A stretch of 64,000 nucleotides of DNA from the NCBI GenBank assembly GCA_949987565.1, contig OX465104.1, positions 8,609,680 to 8,673,679 on the forward strand, in the 5' to 3' direction. The first letter of the stretch is position 1. Every line of letters starts with the position of its first letter. The stretch is from Luidia sarsii. Its lineage: Eukaryota > Echinodermata > Asteroidea > Paxillosida > Luidiidae. The translations under genes were made by a program, and so were the position numbers. The notes beneath the pieces were generated by a model. It searched no databases, was not told the DNA's origin, and was given only the letters and a program-made list of their open reading frames with translations. Positions 35,318 through 49,100 of this stretch are shown here, piece after piece.

Positions 35318-35327
35318 CTGGTGGGCA

Positions 35328-35717
35328 GAGGTGTGAGGAGAGAGAGGGAGAGAGAGGGAGAGAGGGGGCGGGGAGAGAGAGAGAGGATAGAGAGGGAGAG
35401 AGAGAGGATAGAGAGGGAGAGAGAGAGGGACAGAGAGAGGAAGAGAGGAAGAGAGAGAGAGGATAGAGAGGGACAGAGAGAGGGAGAGAGAGAGGAAGAG
35501 AGAGAGGGAGAGAGAGGAAGAGAGAGAGGGAGAGGGGGAGGGGGAGAGAGAGAGAGGGAGAGGGGGAGGGGGGGGGAGAGAGAGAGGATAGAGAGGGAGA
35601 GAGAGGGAGAGAGAGGGAGAGAGAGGAAGAGAGAGAGAGGATAGAGAGGGAGAGAGAGAGAGAAGATAGAGAGGGAGAGAGAGAGAGGGAGAGAGAGATG
35701 GAGAGAGAAGAAGAGAG
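35328..35717. repeat. GA-rich tract just upstream of the Ig1 acceptor
   Basis: GAGAGAGGGA-type repeats on the + strand start about 10 nt beyond the acceptor, giving a pyrimidine tract of about 390 nt in the transcript. Confidence 0.95.
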
Positions 35718-36534
35718 AGAATGTGAGGAAAAGGGTTTATTAATTTTAGGCTGAAATATTCTTGGCAGGATGACCGTGAGTGATTAAACCATAACGTGAA
35801 AGGCACATCTCAGGGTTCAAATTCAGCATTAGGACTGTGGTCATTTGACAGTTGAAATTGTCACCATTCAACCTCCATTTTTCTCTGGTAAACAGTTGTT
35901 ACATAGAGTGCATGTTCAATGTACATAAATTTTAAGGAAAGTATACATTAATTGCCTAACACAGTGTACATGTACTACAACACAAATTTTATGAATGGAA
36001 ATTCATGACAAAAAACAATAATGATATCAGAAAATTCCCCTTTAAAATTCCCCATTTAAATTCATATATGGTATCACTCTTTACTCAGCAGTGAGTCTGC
36101 ATTTCAATGCTAAATGTCAAAAGCTCTTTACACACTGCAATCGCAATACACTGGCAATTTCACAGGACACTATCAACTACTGGTCTACATAAGTACAACT
36201 CGGTGTGTTTGAGAGTTGAAGCAAAACCTGCAAAAGGTCAGCCAATAATTCAGTTACTGTACATGTATGGGGAAAGGATTATTGGACCGAATGTGAATCA
36301 ACATCATTTCTTGGTTTAAAAAAAAAGGATTGTGTGGATCATTGGTGGTGTTATCCATGTAATTTCAATGGAAGTTCCCTGGCAAACAGATTATTTTATG
36401 TACTGTACAGGACATGTACATGTGTATACATGTACTCTAGTCTGTCTGAAATCTATTGGAAAGGCCTTAACACAGTTGACTCTTTTTTTCTCTACATAAG
36501 GTAACTGTTACACTGGTTAATTCAACCTTCAAAC

Positions 36535-36566
36535 AATTTTCAGAGGAGTAAATTCCTCTGAAAATT
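36535..36566. repeat. Short perfect hairpin
   Basis: AATTTTCAGAGGA, loop GTAAAT, TCCTCTGAAAATT. Function unknown. Confidence 0.8.
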
Positions 36567-38904
36567 AATGATTAATTTTGTCTAGAATGCTGTTCGCAAA
36601 ACAATAGTGGGGTACACGACTACACGTGTACCCAGTTCATTCTAAATAGCGACAGATTTATGACTGCACCTGCTTCTTGTGGGAAGAAAAGTTGAGTGAG
36701 TACCCATGTACGCATGCATACATGTACAATACATGTATGCACATGTACTAAATGTAGGGCAGGGTCAGATACTGTACCAAGCCAAATAACCCACTCACTG
36801 TACATGTACATGTAGTGTAAGTGGGGTGGAATTTTCCAACTGTATGGCAAACCATTCTGGAGACCACACACCAATATTTTCTTAAACCATAATTTGCGAT
36901 TCTGACCACATTTTAAAACTGTATTACAAGCATACATGTAGTACATGTACATATAGTATGTACAATATGTATACATATCAAATTACATGTACATTGTACA
37001 TGTACATGTTAGTACACGCACATTTTACATAAATTTACAGTACTTTGTATACTACTGTACTGTATGTGTATATCACCCGAATATCTGCATGCTACACACT
37101 ATCATGACTGTTTACAGTACTATAAACAAACATTGATATCACTATTTATTTGCAACCAAAACAATTGGCAGTAATTGGCACGCACAGGTACTCCTGACAT
37201 TTCCCCAGGCCCAAGATTGACTACAGTACTGTACATGTACATGTACATGTGCTGGTACATGTACATGTACATTTACAGTTACACCCTGTACAACAGTGCT
37301 TGTAATAGAACATACATGTAGAGTGTGGACACGTTTGCATTTTTCCATTTTTATCATAATTTTTCAATCCTATGAAGTGGCAAGCCACATCATAGCCTGG
37401 GGTTGTGTCCAGACAACATTCAACCCATGCATCCTATGAAGGGGTGGACAAGCAGAGGGAACAGCCCAGGCTATCAAAAACAATCTCAAAGAAAAAACTC
37501 CCTAAATACATGTACTGTACATGTACCGTATGTTCTAACAACCCTCCCCCCTCAGAAAAGAAAAAGAGATTGAGCCGCACAGATCCAGCTCACAGATCCA
37601 GCTCAAATGAAATTGAATTACATTTTCCATTTCATTTTTCATGTGTGAGCAGGCTGAGCAGCCAACCTCCGTACGGGCGGTGGAGGGCAATGATCCGTTA
37701 AACTCAGAGCTGTTTTTGTCATGCCTCATCAGTAGCCACTGGCCGGCTAATAAGATTTGTGGGCTTCCACTGAAATGACCCGACAGGAGTTTTTTCCCCT
37801 CGTCCCCCCCCCCCAGGGATTGAGGGATAAGGGCCAGAGGGTCAAGCCAAACTTGATTCTGGCCCCTCTTTTTAGAATTCCAGATGAGACTCTGATGCAG
37901 AACATTTGCAAATGAGTGCATCACATGCATGCAGATTGCAGATGTACAGTACATGTACACACGTGTACGGTATGTGTGTTGTTCATTGGCTGGTGCAATT
38001 ACCGGTTAGGGTACTGCAGTGTGAAACTTGGAAGATAATGATGCATAGCCTTTGTGCACGCGATTCTGCTTTCTCCCTTGTAAATGGTCTGTACATGTAT
38101 ACCGTAACTGTAAGCAATGACAACTGAGAGGGCAGGCTATTAGCCAAGTTGGAAAGAATCCTTTTGCTTCAAATCCAGTTATATACAATACATACAGGTA
38201 CATGTACATGTGTACATGTAGGCCTACTTTTTTTCCCATAAATAGTGAATGTACTGGAACTGTACAATGTACATTATGTATACTAGTTACTACATGTACA
38301 TTGTGTGCGTGCTACTACCGGTACACACTTGACAATGTTTCGGTTTGAAATCTGAATTGAGTTTTAATCATCGAACAGAGCTCACATGCACCCGGTATGT
38401 ACATGTACATGTGCACTGTGACCTTGAACTAACCCGAGGTCACTTGAGGACAAGCCTTCACCAAGACTTATGATGGTTTTATCAAGCCAGCCCCTACAGC
38501 AAAGGAACTCTCAGTTCACCATATACATGTACATGTATGTACACTGTACATGTACATGTGCTACACGCTAAGTTGATAGTATCTACATGTACACCGGTAA
38601 TGTACTGTACTTGTACAGTCCACGTGTACACCAGTGTTCGGATCACTATCTAACCGCTCAGACAGGCATGCATGCTTGCTCAAACACTGCGCCCGCAGTC
38701 AATCGCTGCACTGTAAATCCATTGTGCCATGTGAATAAATCTGGCACTCCCACAATGCTCATAGCCAAGTTTTTTGCTCAACCACAGTGAATTCAAACTG
38801 GTTTCTCAGAACTGCCGGTTCTGCATACCACTCCCTTCCCTTTTGTCCTTCCTCTTTGTCATGTGTGTCAGGGCTTTCCTTCCCCTGACTGTCTTTATTA
38901 ATAT

Positions 38905-39035
38905 TTGTCCTTGTCACTTTGCCTTTGAGAAAGGTCCTGCTAGGATCGAAACGTCAGGCCCTCTATTTTTTTAGATTTATGTATTGCAGGTCATTTTAGT
39001 CAGTGAGCAGTTTGCAACAGTTTTTGTATTAACTT
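38905..39035. repeat. Hairpin-family single arm with tail
   Basis: TTGCCTTTGAGAAAGGTCCT GCTAGGATCGAAACGTCAGG, then TTTTAGTCAGTGAGCAGTTT GCAACAG. Confidence 0.85.
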
Positions 39036-41127
39036 CTGGTTTCTCAGAACTGCAAAAGTAGACACCCACACACGGCTCCGTCTCAAAAAGTTCATACATT
39101 ACAGTAAGCGTAATCAAACAAAAAATGTGCAAGGGGACAAGCTTCCTCTTGCGTGAATTGGATCAGAAAATCCTCCACTGAGCTTTTAAGGCCTTTCCTC
39201 TACTGAACAATAAACCTCACAAACACAAATTAGTTTCCAGCTGGCTGCAACTTGTTTGACATAATGCTGGTAAAAACGATGAAGACTTATTGCAGCGCAT
39301 TCAATAGGGGACGCTGTTTGTCTCTTTTACAGTACTACACATTTATGGTGTTTACAGGAAATTGATACCGCACAATTTCACTCAGAAAGAAACGCTTGAT
39401 AAAAAGATGAAGTCAGGTGAAGCACAGGACCCATGCAATGATGTACATGTACCTGTACTGTACGTCAAAGTTTGTAACTTGTACCGGTAAGTAATGTGCA
39501 GTGTACAGTACACGTACATGTACATGTTTTTAATGTACATACACATGTACATACACATGTACATGTACCGGTACCGGGTACATGTACGTGTACTAATACA
39601 TGTGTAATTGTGTACACTGTAATACATGTATGTACAGTGTATGAATACGCATCTGCTCCTGGCTACATGTACGGTACATGTACATGTACCATAGAGCAAG
39701 GAACCTGCTCTATGCTTTAACACATGCATGTTTACACATGAATGTTTAGTTTAAATTTGTTCAATGAACGGCTTACAGTTTAACCCCTCCAACATGTACA
39801 TGTATACCAGTAGTCAAATCTGCCATTGATTTCAGTGGCATTTCGCACCAATTTCCGACAGTATTCTTCAGTAGAAGAATGGTCTTAAGAACTGATGTTT
39901 GCGGTCCTATTGACAAGTAACCCCTCCACTGTGTACATCAATGGTATTTAGTTTACTTTGGAAACCCTCTCTCTTGGGTCAGCCTGTTGTTCTTCCCTCT
40001 AAACTCCTTATAGTTGTACTGAGCACGTACACAAGTACATGTACATGTACACAGTTGTTTACAAGAATTCAAACCCTCTGCAATTCTATACTCAGGTCTC
40101 GGGAGAGGATCTTGAAGGCAAGTCAGTCCCCACAGTTTTTACCGTTGTCTTCCTGGGAGATACACAATGCAAATCCAGGAGGTTGAAGTTACACTTAGGA
40201 AACTGTTGAACAAAATACCATAAATGGAGCCATATCCTTGCACACATGTATCCTAAATTATCCATCCTTTAGCCTGAAAGACTGCGTGGGCGTAACCAGC
40301 TCTCTCCATCCTTCCTTGTTCTCTGATATCTTAAATCCCTTTGAGCCAGCTGAGAGTATTTTGTACCTCCCTGGACCTCTCTGCGTGAGGTGTGGATGTG
40401 AAGTTACATGCACACTGCACAGTACACATTACATGTACATGTACACCGTAGAAAGACTGGAAGCAAAAAATTAGGAATGGATCCTCCACGTGCACATGTA
40501 CATTGTAACTTAGCCTTTCCTATCCTATCCATCCCTCAGCCTGGAAGACTGTGGGGGTGTGCCTCAGATGAACATGCAACCAACTCTTTCCATCCCTCCT
40601 TGTTCTCTGATACATGTATTTTGAACTGATACAAACCCAGGGCTGATCTACAGTGTGGATCATGGTAGATCCCTCTGAGACGGCTGACTATACACGTACA
40701 TTCATAATCCATATAATGTAGAGTACATGTACATGTACAGGTGTGTAGGTCTATAGTAGGCCTACTGGTACACACATGTACATGTACTTCCCCCATCCTA
40801 AATAGGGCCACACTCGGCATGGTCAACTTACTCCAGCAAACCGAGAAAAAGAATTTGCCTACATGTGTATGCCAAGAAAAGGGAGAAAGAAATGTCACAT
40901 GCAACACTTGGAAGGTACATGTACATGTAAACAGAATCATTGCTGTTGCTAACTGATGACATTATAGTACATGTACATGTACATGTACTACCCACAGCTC
41001 CCACCCCTCACAAGAAGGTTTAAGTTGGTACATGTACAGGTGTACAGTACAAACTGTACATGTACATGTAGCTGCGAACAAATTCAATCAGTGAAGATAC
41101 GGTAGTGGGCGAACCCCCAAAAGATAC

Positions 41128-41275
41128 ACAAAAATAGGATTGCCTGGAATTAGTGGAAAGTAGTACGAGTGACAGAGTTCTTGATTAAATTTGCAAAAAG
41201 ACACATGAAAATAGGACTGCCTGGAATTTGTGGAAAGTAGTATGAGTGACAGAGTTCTTGATTAAATTTGCCAGA
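41128..41275. repeat. Tandem duplication, 77-bp period
   Basis: AAAATAGGA(T/C)TGCCTGGAAT...GTGACAGAGTTCTTGATTAA at 41131 and 41208, with few differences, so fairly recent. Confidence 0.92.
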
Positions 41276-42599
41276 GAACAAGCAACAGCTATGGCACATG
41301 AACACTACGTGTACACATGTACATGTACATGTACATGTACATCTATGCCTGTACATGTACATTTACAGTATGTACTTATTACATGTACATGTACATGTAC
41401 ATGTGCTGAGAATAATGACATTTTAGGACAGGGTTATTTCATACATGTACATGTACATGTACCGGTACTGTACATATACCGGTACATGTACCGGTATGTA
41501 CAATACGTGCATGTACATGTGTTGTGTACATATGTACATGTAGCAATGTACAGCCCAGGTGCAATATTGTAAGCAGTTTGTCTAAGGTCATTATACTGTA
41601 CATTTTTACGTGAATATGTTACTCTGTGTAAAGGTGATGGTCTTCAGACCCTTAATTCTTGGCAATGCATTGCGTACAAACATGCATACATGTACATGTA
41701 CATTGTACATGTACCGGTATATGCTTTGTTAAAGATGATGAACTTATCAAGATTAATTTGTCTGAGGCATTACAGAGAATTACATGTAGGCATCACCTTT
41801 TGTTGACTCCACTGTACATGTACAGTACATGCTTACAATTCCACGTACAACAAGTTGTACACATGTACAAGTACTGTATGTACTGAAGATAAAACTGTCA
41901 GACAGCAGGACTGACCTGCCCATTCCCTTCATCCCTGCAAGTACAAAGCCTCCCAAAAGCAACGCCATGTCCCAGTCATGAACACAACAGGAATCACTGC
42001 CATATGAGTATACAGTATGTGGATGACATGCAGACAAAGTATGTAAATTTACACATAGCCCCATAAGTGCTCCAATTCACTCTAGTCTACACTCCTCAAA
42101 AAGGAAACCCTCAGCCTTGGGGTAACCAGACAGAGGCAGTAAAGGCCTGAAGTGACAGGTACAACAAGGGAACCTTTTGTGGATTTCCAGGGGGGGAGAG
42201 TTGGGGCAGGAAGAGGTTGACCACCAACTCCACAGATTGGTGCCTATCAGTCAGACTTGCCATTGACTAGACACAATGGAATTCCAACAAAATGGAGAGA
42301 GAGGGGGGTGGGGGTGGGGGAGGCTTTGTGGGTAATCCCACTTGTTCTGGGTGAGGTTGAAGGGGGAGAAAGAAGTGACTCATGTCTCCAAGTTGCCCTT
42401 GGGAGTTGGGAAGGCTCCCAACATGTGGACAGACTGATGCCATGGTAACAGACTGCTTCTCTTATCAAAAGGGTCAAATTAAGGCAGTATCGAGATTCAT
42501 AGATATACTGTAAAGTACATGAATGGTTCATGCAGTTTACATGTAAAAACTCAATTACACTGTACATGTACATGTACATTTATACATGTACATGTTCAT

Positions 42600-42765
42600 G
42601 ACAATCTGATCCTAGCAGTACCTTTTTCTAGAGGCAGAATCTGCCATTCTACCAACACTATATTAGAGACAGGGCCAGCTAGGAGTGATTTGCAGATTGG
42701 TAAATTTAAGTCAGTAAATTTAAGTAAGTAGGCACTAGGCAGTTTGCAACATGTTTGTGTATTAG
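42600..42765. repeat. Hairpin-family diverged copy with tail
   Basis: CTGATCCTAGCAGTACCTTT, AGGGCCAGCTAGGAG and GGCAGTTTGCAACATGTTTG. Confidence 0.65.
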
Positions 42766-45700
42766 ATACTGTACATCATGTATTAGATACTGTACATCAT
42801 GCACGATATCTCTGGATCTGTACTTCAATCCGTCAAATTTCCATTTATTTTTCTCTTTCAGGGTCTATGATGTACATACTGTACATGTACATGTACATGT
42901 ACAGTACATGTATGTACAGTACTGTATTTTTTCACAGATTTACCAGGCTATGGAAAACAAATGTATTGATACAAATTACATGTACAGTGTACTTCAAATG
43001 TCGTTTCATGAATATTTTGATTACCAGTAATACCCATTTCTATGAATATACTGTAGGAATACATAAAATGTCAGTGTCATAAATATTACTGATATCTGCA
43101 AAGAATCCATGTAATTTGTACACATAAACACTGATGCACGTATATTTTGATGTACATGTACATTGTGGATGCTACTGCACACTGTACATATACGAAATGT
43201 GTATACAGTGTACGTACATGTGTACATGTACGTACACATGTACACTACATGTACGGTACATGTACATGTACAGTACTGGTACATGCATTTACACAGACAT
43301 GTACATTGTGTACATGTACATGTGTACAATACTGTACTGTACAGTATCTCAATTATATCATTCCAATGCCAGCAACTCCTTCTTGAACTTTTCAGGCAGA
43401 CCTCTGATTTTCCTTTAGATAAATGTACATGTATGTACATACAGTACATACATGTACATGTACATGTACATGTACATGTGTACATGTACAGTACTGTACA
43501 TGTGTGTACACCATGTTTGTTTGCAATTTGGTAAGTACATGTACCGGTACATGTACATGTACAGTTGTACACATACATGTACATGTACTGTACAGTGTGC
43601 TGAATATGTGAAAGAGATTTGGAAATCAGGCGTTTCACACTTGAGGAACTACTATGTGATGGCTGTCAAACCTCACCCATCCATGATCGAATATCACCAG
43701 CCAACATCTGGGCCTATATAATGAGCATTGAGCAGCCGCTACTTCTTTTTCCTTTGGGCCGAGAGAGCACTTACACTGTATGTAGGCGACTTGAAATAAA
43801 TGGGAAAGTACATGTAGGTGGGTTGGTGGAGGGAGGGGAGGTGGGAGGTCGTTCTGGTCTTCCCTTAGATCTTTAGGAGCAATTCCTTGTACAACGAGGA
43901 GGGGGAAGAGCTGGCCTGGTAAGAGGGTGTAGTGTTTCAAAAAAGAGGGAAAGTTGAAGTGTGCAAATGATGGCTGCTTTAGGCTGGGAGTGAGTAGTAC
44001 TGTACTTGTACTCTACAGCCTACAGGTACATGTACATTGTGCGTGTGGGGATGAGGGGTAAGGGTTTGAATATTCTCTGAGCCGCCGGGGTCCAAATTTT
44101 TGCTTGGCGCACTGCAATTATACGGTTGCATGTACTGTAATTATACGGTTGCAGTACTAGACCCCTTGTGATGAGCATGGTGTACCGGTATGCAAAAAAA
44201 ATCCTATGAAATTAAAAAAAACTTGCTTGCGAGAAAAATTGGAGGTGCATACTGTACAGTATATGTAGGCCTACTGTACATGTATTCAGGATGTGTGAGC
44301 GCTTCGTTAATTTCTTGGTACATAAACATGAACCTCTCTCTTAGGGACCTCTCTCTGACTGCAACACACCTGTACATCACATGTACATGTACATGACAAA
44401 ATGTACAATTCAAATGATGATGTTTGCTATTAAATGGAATGAGTTTGTTTGATAAAGATTACACATGTATACCAGTGATGAGACGAGCTTTACATGTGTA
44501 CACACAGTACCCGCATTTGTGTCTACAGTAAATACATGTGTACGTGCACACATAAATGTACTGTATACCGGTAATCAAAGTAAAACTGACTGAGTCAGTT
44601 ACATGTACATCATTACATGTATGTAGTTTTACTTTGACATTAAAACTCAAGTGCCAGTGGCCCGGTACAACCAGTGTGTAAAGCTTTTCTCATTAATAGT
44701 ATTGGTACATGTGCATGTACACTGTACGTATGTGGAATCTTTATCAAACAAACTTATTCCATTTACATCTACAGTACATGTAATGTATGACACATGTACT
44801 GTACTGTACATGTATATATTACATGTACACGTAGACCCTACATGTACATGTACAGTTGTACATGTACATGTACATGTACATGTGTACGTGTAGTCAATGC
44901 ACATGTGCATATACACTGTACATGTACATGTACATGTGTAAAAATACCGGTAGATATCCCTATCGTCCATTCAATTACAGTGAATTATACCCTGATTATA
45001 CCCATGCTTGTCCTCCTGTGTATTAAATCATTACAAGATATAGTGTGTTATCTTTCCTTCGATTTTATTAGGATTCAGCCTTGCCTGTGCCCTCTAGGCA
45101 AAAGGATACCCCATCCAAATAAATACAAGCACATGTGCTGTATAATCTGACCATAAATCAGGCCATTCCTAACCAGACCCTGTAGGAAATTCACATCAAG
45201 AGGCAATATTTCTCGAGGAGATAAATCTTTCAAATTCTCCGAGGCCATAGAGTACATGTGTACAGTGGCCATGGACTTCTGTTCAGTGTCAGTCTGTAAT
45301 ACACCCAGGCCGACACTGCAGAGTCAAGTTGGCTACCAGGACAGACACCAGCAGCGCTCAGCGCACATGTCTTCTCAGCCTCGCAGGAGTAATCCAATGC
45401 CAGAAATGTATCTGCTGTTTTTACAAGTCTCTTTCTCCTTTCACCTCAAGTCACAAGGGCCTTGTCAAAATGGTTGGCCCACTTGGCTATCCCCATGCAT
45501 CTAGCCACGTCAGACAAGTGATCCATTCATGAGATACACATACATGTGTGGGTGGTTGACAGTCCTCACCCTCCCATTAAGAAAGAATGTTATCAATCAA
45601 ACCAAACTGACCACATGAGTTCATATTGTGTCAATTGCAGGATCCTGAAATACTACCGTACTCCTGGGTATTCTGTAATTTTTGGTGGCATACTGTATAC

Positions 45701-46074
45701 ATGTACTGTATGTGTACAGCACAGGTGTACATGTACATTGTACATGTACTGTACATGTACATGTATGTACATGTACAGGAACATGGAGCAATAAAGTTTA
45801 TCATGTACAGTACATATGTACAGTATGTACACATGTACAGTACATTTACATTGTACTGTACAATCTGGCACCAACGGACATCTGTGCTGCATATTTTTTG
45901 GTGAAAGGCTAAACATATACATGTACATGTATGTACAGTATGTACATGTAGATAAAATGATAGATAGCCTTATACATGTGTGTAGTCTTTGTTTTAAACA
46001 TGAACAATACTTGTGGCTAGAATTGAAGGGCCTGGCATAAAGCAACACCACTGACACTCAAATGTGGAAGTCCC

Positions 46075-46155
46075 AACACAAAGAAATAACATGCTTACAG
46101 GTTTTCATGCTTAACGATGTACATGTAAGCAGCTCTATAAAAATTAGCCCAGCTC
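46075..46155. mobile_element. MITE-like GCTTAAGC-family end fragment
   Basis: TTTTCATGCTTAACG-GTAAGCAGCTCTATAAAAAT TAGCCCAG. Confidence 0.6.
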
Positions 46156-49100
46156 AATAACATACACTGTACATGTACATGTACACTCCCAAAGCAAAGC
46201 ATCACTTTACAGTGTACTTTTGGTACATTACTAAAAAGGTACAACAGACTTGCCTACAAAGTCTACATGCACACTGTGCATACTGTACAATGATACATGT
46301 ACATGTACACCAAAGTACATGTACAGTACATGTACTGTAAACTGTACACTGTACATGTACTGTACATGTACATGTACATGCATCATAGCCAACACATTTG
46401 AGTTCAATGCAGTGAACCCTTCACCCATGGTGGTGACGCCTCTAAGCAGACAACTCTGTTGGCTGCAGCCGCATTCTCAAAAGCCGCAAATAAACACATC
46501 AGATTCCCTGTTTTGCTCCGCACCCATGGTTCAGTAGTGGGTTGGCCCATACACTTGGCCAGGTGGCCCTGTGAGCCAGGTACATGTACATGTACAGTAC
46601 ATGTACAGTCTACTTCCCCACCCAAACAAACCCCCTACGTATATGCCAATAATCTACCCTATAATATTCCAAATAAGATGGAGTCACTACAGACACGGTT
46701 TCTCCCTGACAAAGGCGTCTAGTGTACTTGTATACTGCCATGTGGCCATCTCATTTCACACAATTGTGTACATGTATTCACAAACTGGCACACACCACAT
46801 GTACATTGTACACCTACAGCTACTGGGCCCCAAACCAATATTGTATCAGGATATGAAAAGAGGTGCATTTGGTTGCTGGGTGTAATCTCTCCTGCCAAAA
46901 TACTTGGATCAAGGTTGAAAGCTGACCCTTCCCTGGACCAACAATAGGCAGGAGTTTTGGGAAGGAGGACTCACAAGCAGTCAGCCTTACATTGACAGGA
47001 TTCCTTGCACAAAGCTGGTGCCAAATGAGCCACTTCTGCAAACACCGCATTAACGCACAGTAGTGTTTGAATGACAGGCTCCTGCTTTCTTCAATTGCCA
47101 AATAAGCCATTAAAATTGCATTCAAACACGTTAAAGTATGTTGTGTATGAGCACCATGTCCATTGTCAGTGTACAGTTCAGTGCCAACAAAGCACATGTT
47201 TCAGAGTTCAGACATAACGCGTATTATTAAAGGTAAACAGTACTCAATTTCTATGTACACATGTACGGTACATGTACATACACTGTACACGTACATGTAC
47301 CGTACATGTAGACTTACGTGTACATGTGTACATGTAAAGTTTGGCTTTCACCTCCCTTCCAACTCCCAGTCCTATAGCTTCTCAAGTTCCCCCCTTTCTA
47401 TTCCAACCTTTTTACTCTGTTTTTTTTTTCAGCGAAAAACGGAAAAGATTTATGGAGTTAGCGGCTTCAGATTTCCCCATTATTATTTCAGCAGGCCTTG
47501 TCACTTTATTAAATGGGCACCACTGTTGGTTTAGGCTCCGGTGAATTTCAAACTCTGGGGCATTTGGGCTTGTCAGGTATTGTGGGTGAACACTGCACCA
47601 GCCCCATGTGGAGTTTCAAAATCCAAAACCAACAGTAAGATTAGATGCACACACCTATGGTATGTAGATTGAATATGCCGCAACAGTACAAACTGTACAT
47701 GTACTGTACAGTACATGTAATGTTCAGTACATGTACTGTACATTACAGTACATGAACATACTGTACACATTGTCCATGACTGCAACTGCAAGTTGGTAGC
47801 CCCACCTCATCCTCAAACAATCCCACCCACAACACATGGTTGGTACATGTATCACTTTCCAATGGCAAACCTCAAAGGCCACAAGTACATGTACGTACAT
47901 GTACACTGTCATGTACATGTACTGTACACTTTACATGTACATGTGTATGATGATGTGCCCACTGCCCATTGACTACAATACATGTAGCTCTCTTTCTTGT
48001 CTGCAATGATGCCATGGGACATTCTCAGCAGACCACAAGGAGAGCTACATGTAATGTACCAAATGTACATGTACTGTACACATGTACCGGTACATGTACG
48101 GTACATTGTACAGTACATGTACATGTACATGTACATGTACAGTGCATGTGGTGTGTGGTGTTTGTACACATGTACAACACAGCTGTACCATAGTTTGTGG
48201 AAACCCAGAAATTATCAGTCTTGACCCGAACTTGTAATGCCTGATACATGTGTAAGATCTTACACGTACATGTACTGTAGTCATGTACATGTACTACTTT
48301 CGGTCACAGAGGAACACAAATCAAGCTCATGCTCTATAATACAATGTACTGTACAATGCTGTACATACTGTACATACATGTTTATGTACTGATTAATGTG
48401 ATGTATACTACAGAGAACAATGTATACAATGTACACATGTACAATGTACATACCGGTATACAGGTGTACATGTACCGGTACAGGTGTACATGTACATGTA
48501 CTGAACAGACAATACAATGTACATGTACATGTATACTATGTGTACATGTATTGCACATGTACATGTACAATGTACATGTAACAACATACTGTACGTACAT
48601 GTACGGTACATTTTAAATACATTTGAAGCCAATTCCATGATTCAGGGTTATACCTTCATTGGAAGGACAATTCATTCAATCAATCTTTCCACTCATGCAA
48701 TACTCTACTTTAATTGACATCTCAATCAGCACTCGTTGGCAGAATTACGAGCGTACAGTGTACGGCACTAATGAAAACCCATTAGTAGTCATGTACGCAC
48801 AGTGGACAAGCCAGATCAAAGCCTAAAGGTGACTGACCGTCAAATCTCTGAAGATCTTCAGATGGCAAATGCAAGGCAGGATACCTGCTGGATTTCAGCA
48901 AGAAAGAGTGTACCTTTAATTGTGTTTTCTCTATGGATATGTGTAGTTCTCCATGTAGGTCTCCTGGTTCAATCTCCTACTTTAGTCAGGCCATGGGGAT
49001 AAGAATTGCAAAGCCTTGGAAGAGATTCCAATGCCATGTCATCCCCGCAGCTGTCTGCCCGTAGACCAACAAGGTGGGCCTCCTTTTTTTCCCACGGCCA

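Noticed and set aside
34513..34791. Possible extra Ig-type exon (SESVTLHVT)
   Set aside because: Only about 30 nt resemble the Ig1 exon end, the donor is mutated and no acceptor or cysteines are present, so it is a duplicated fragment.
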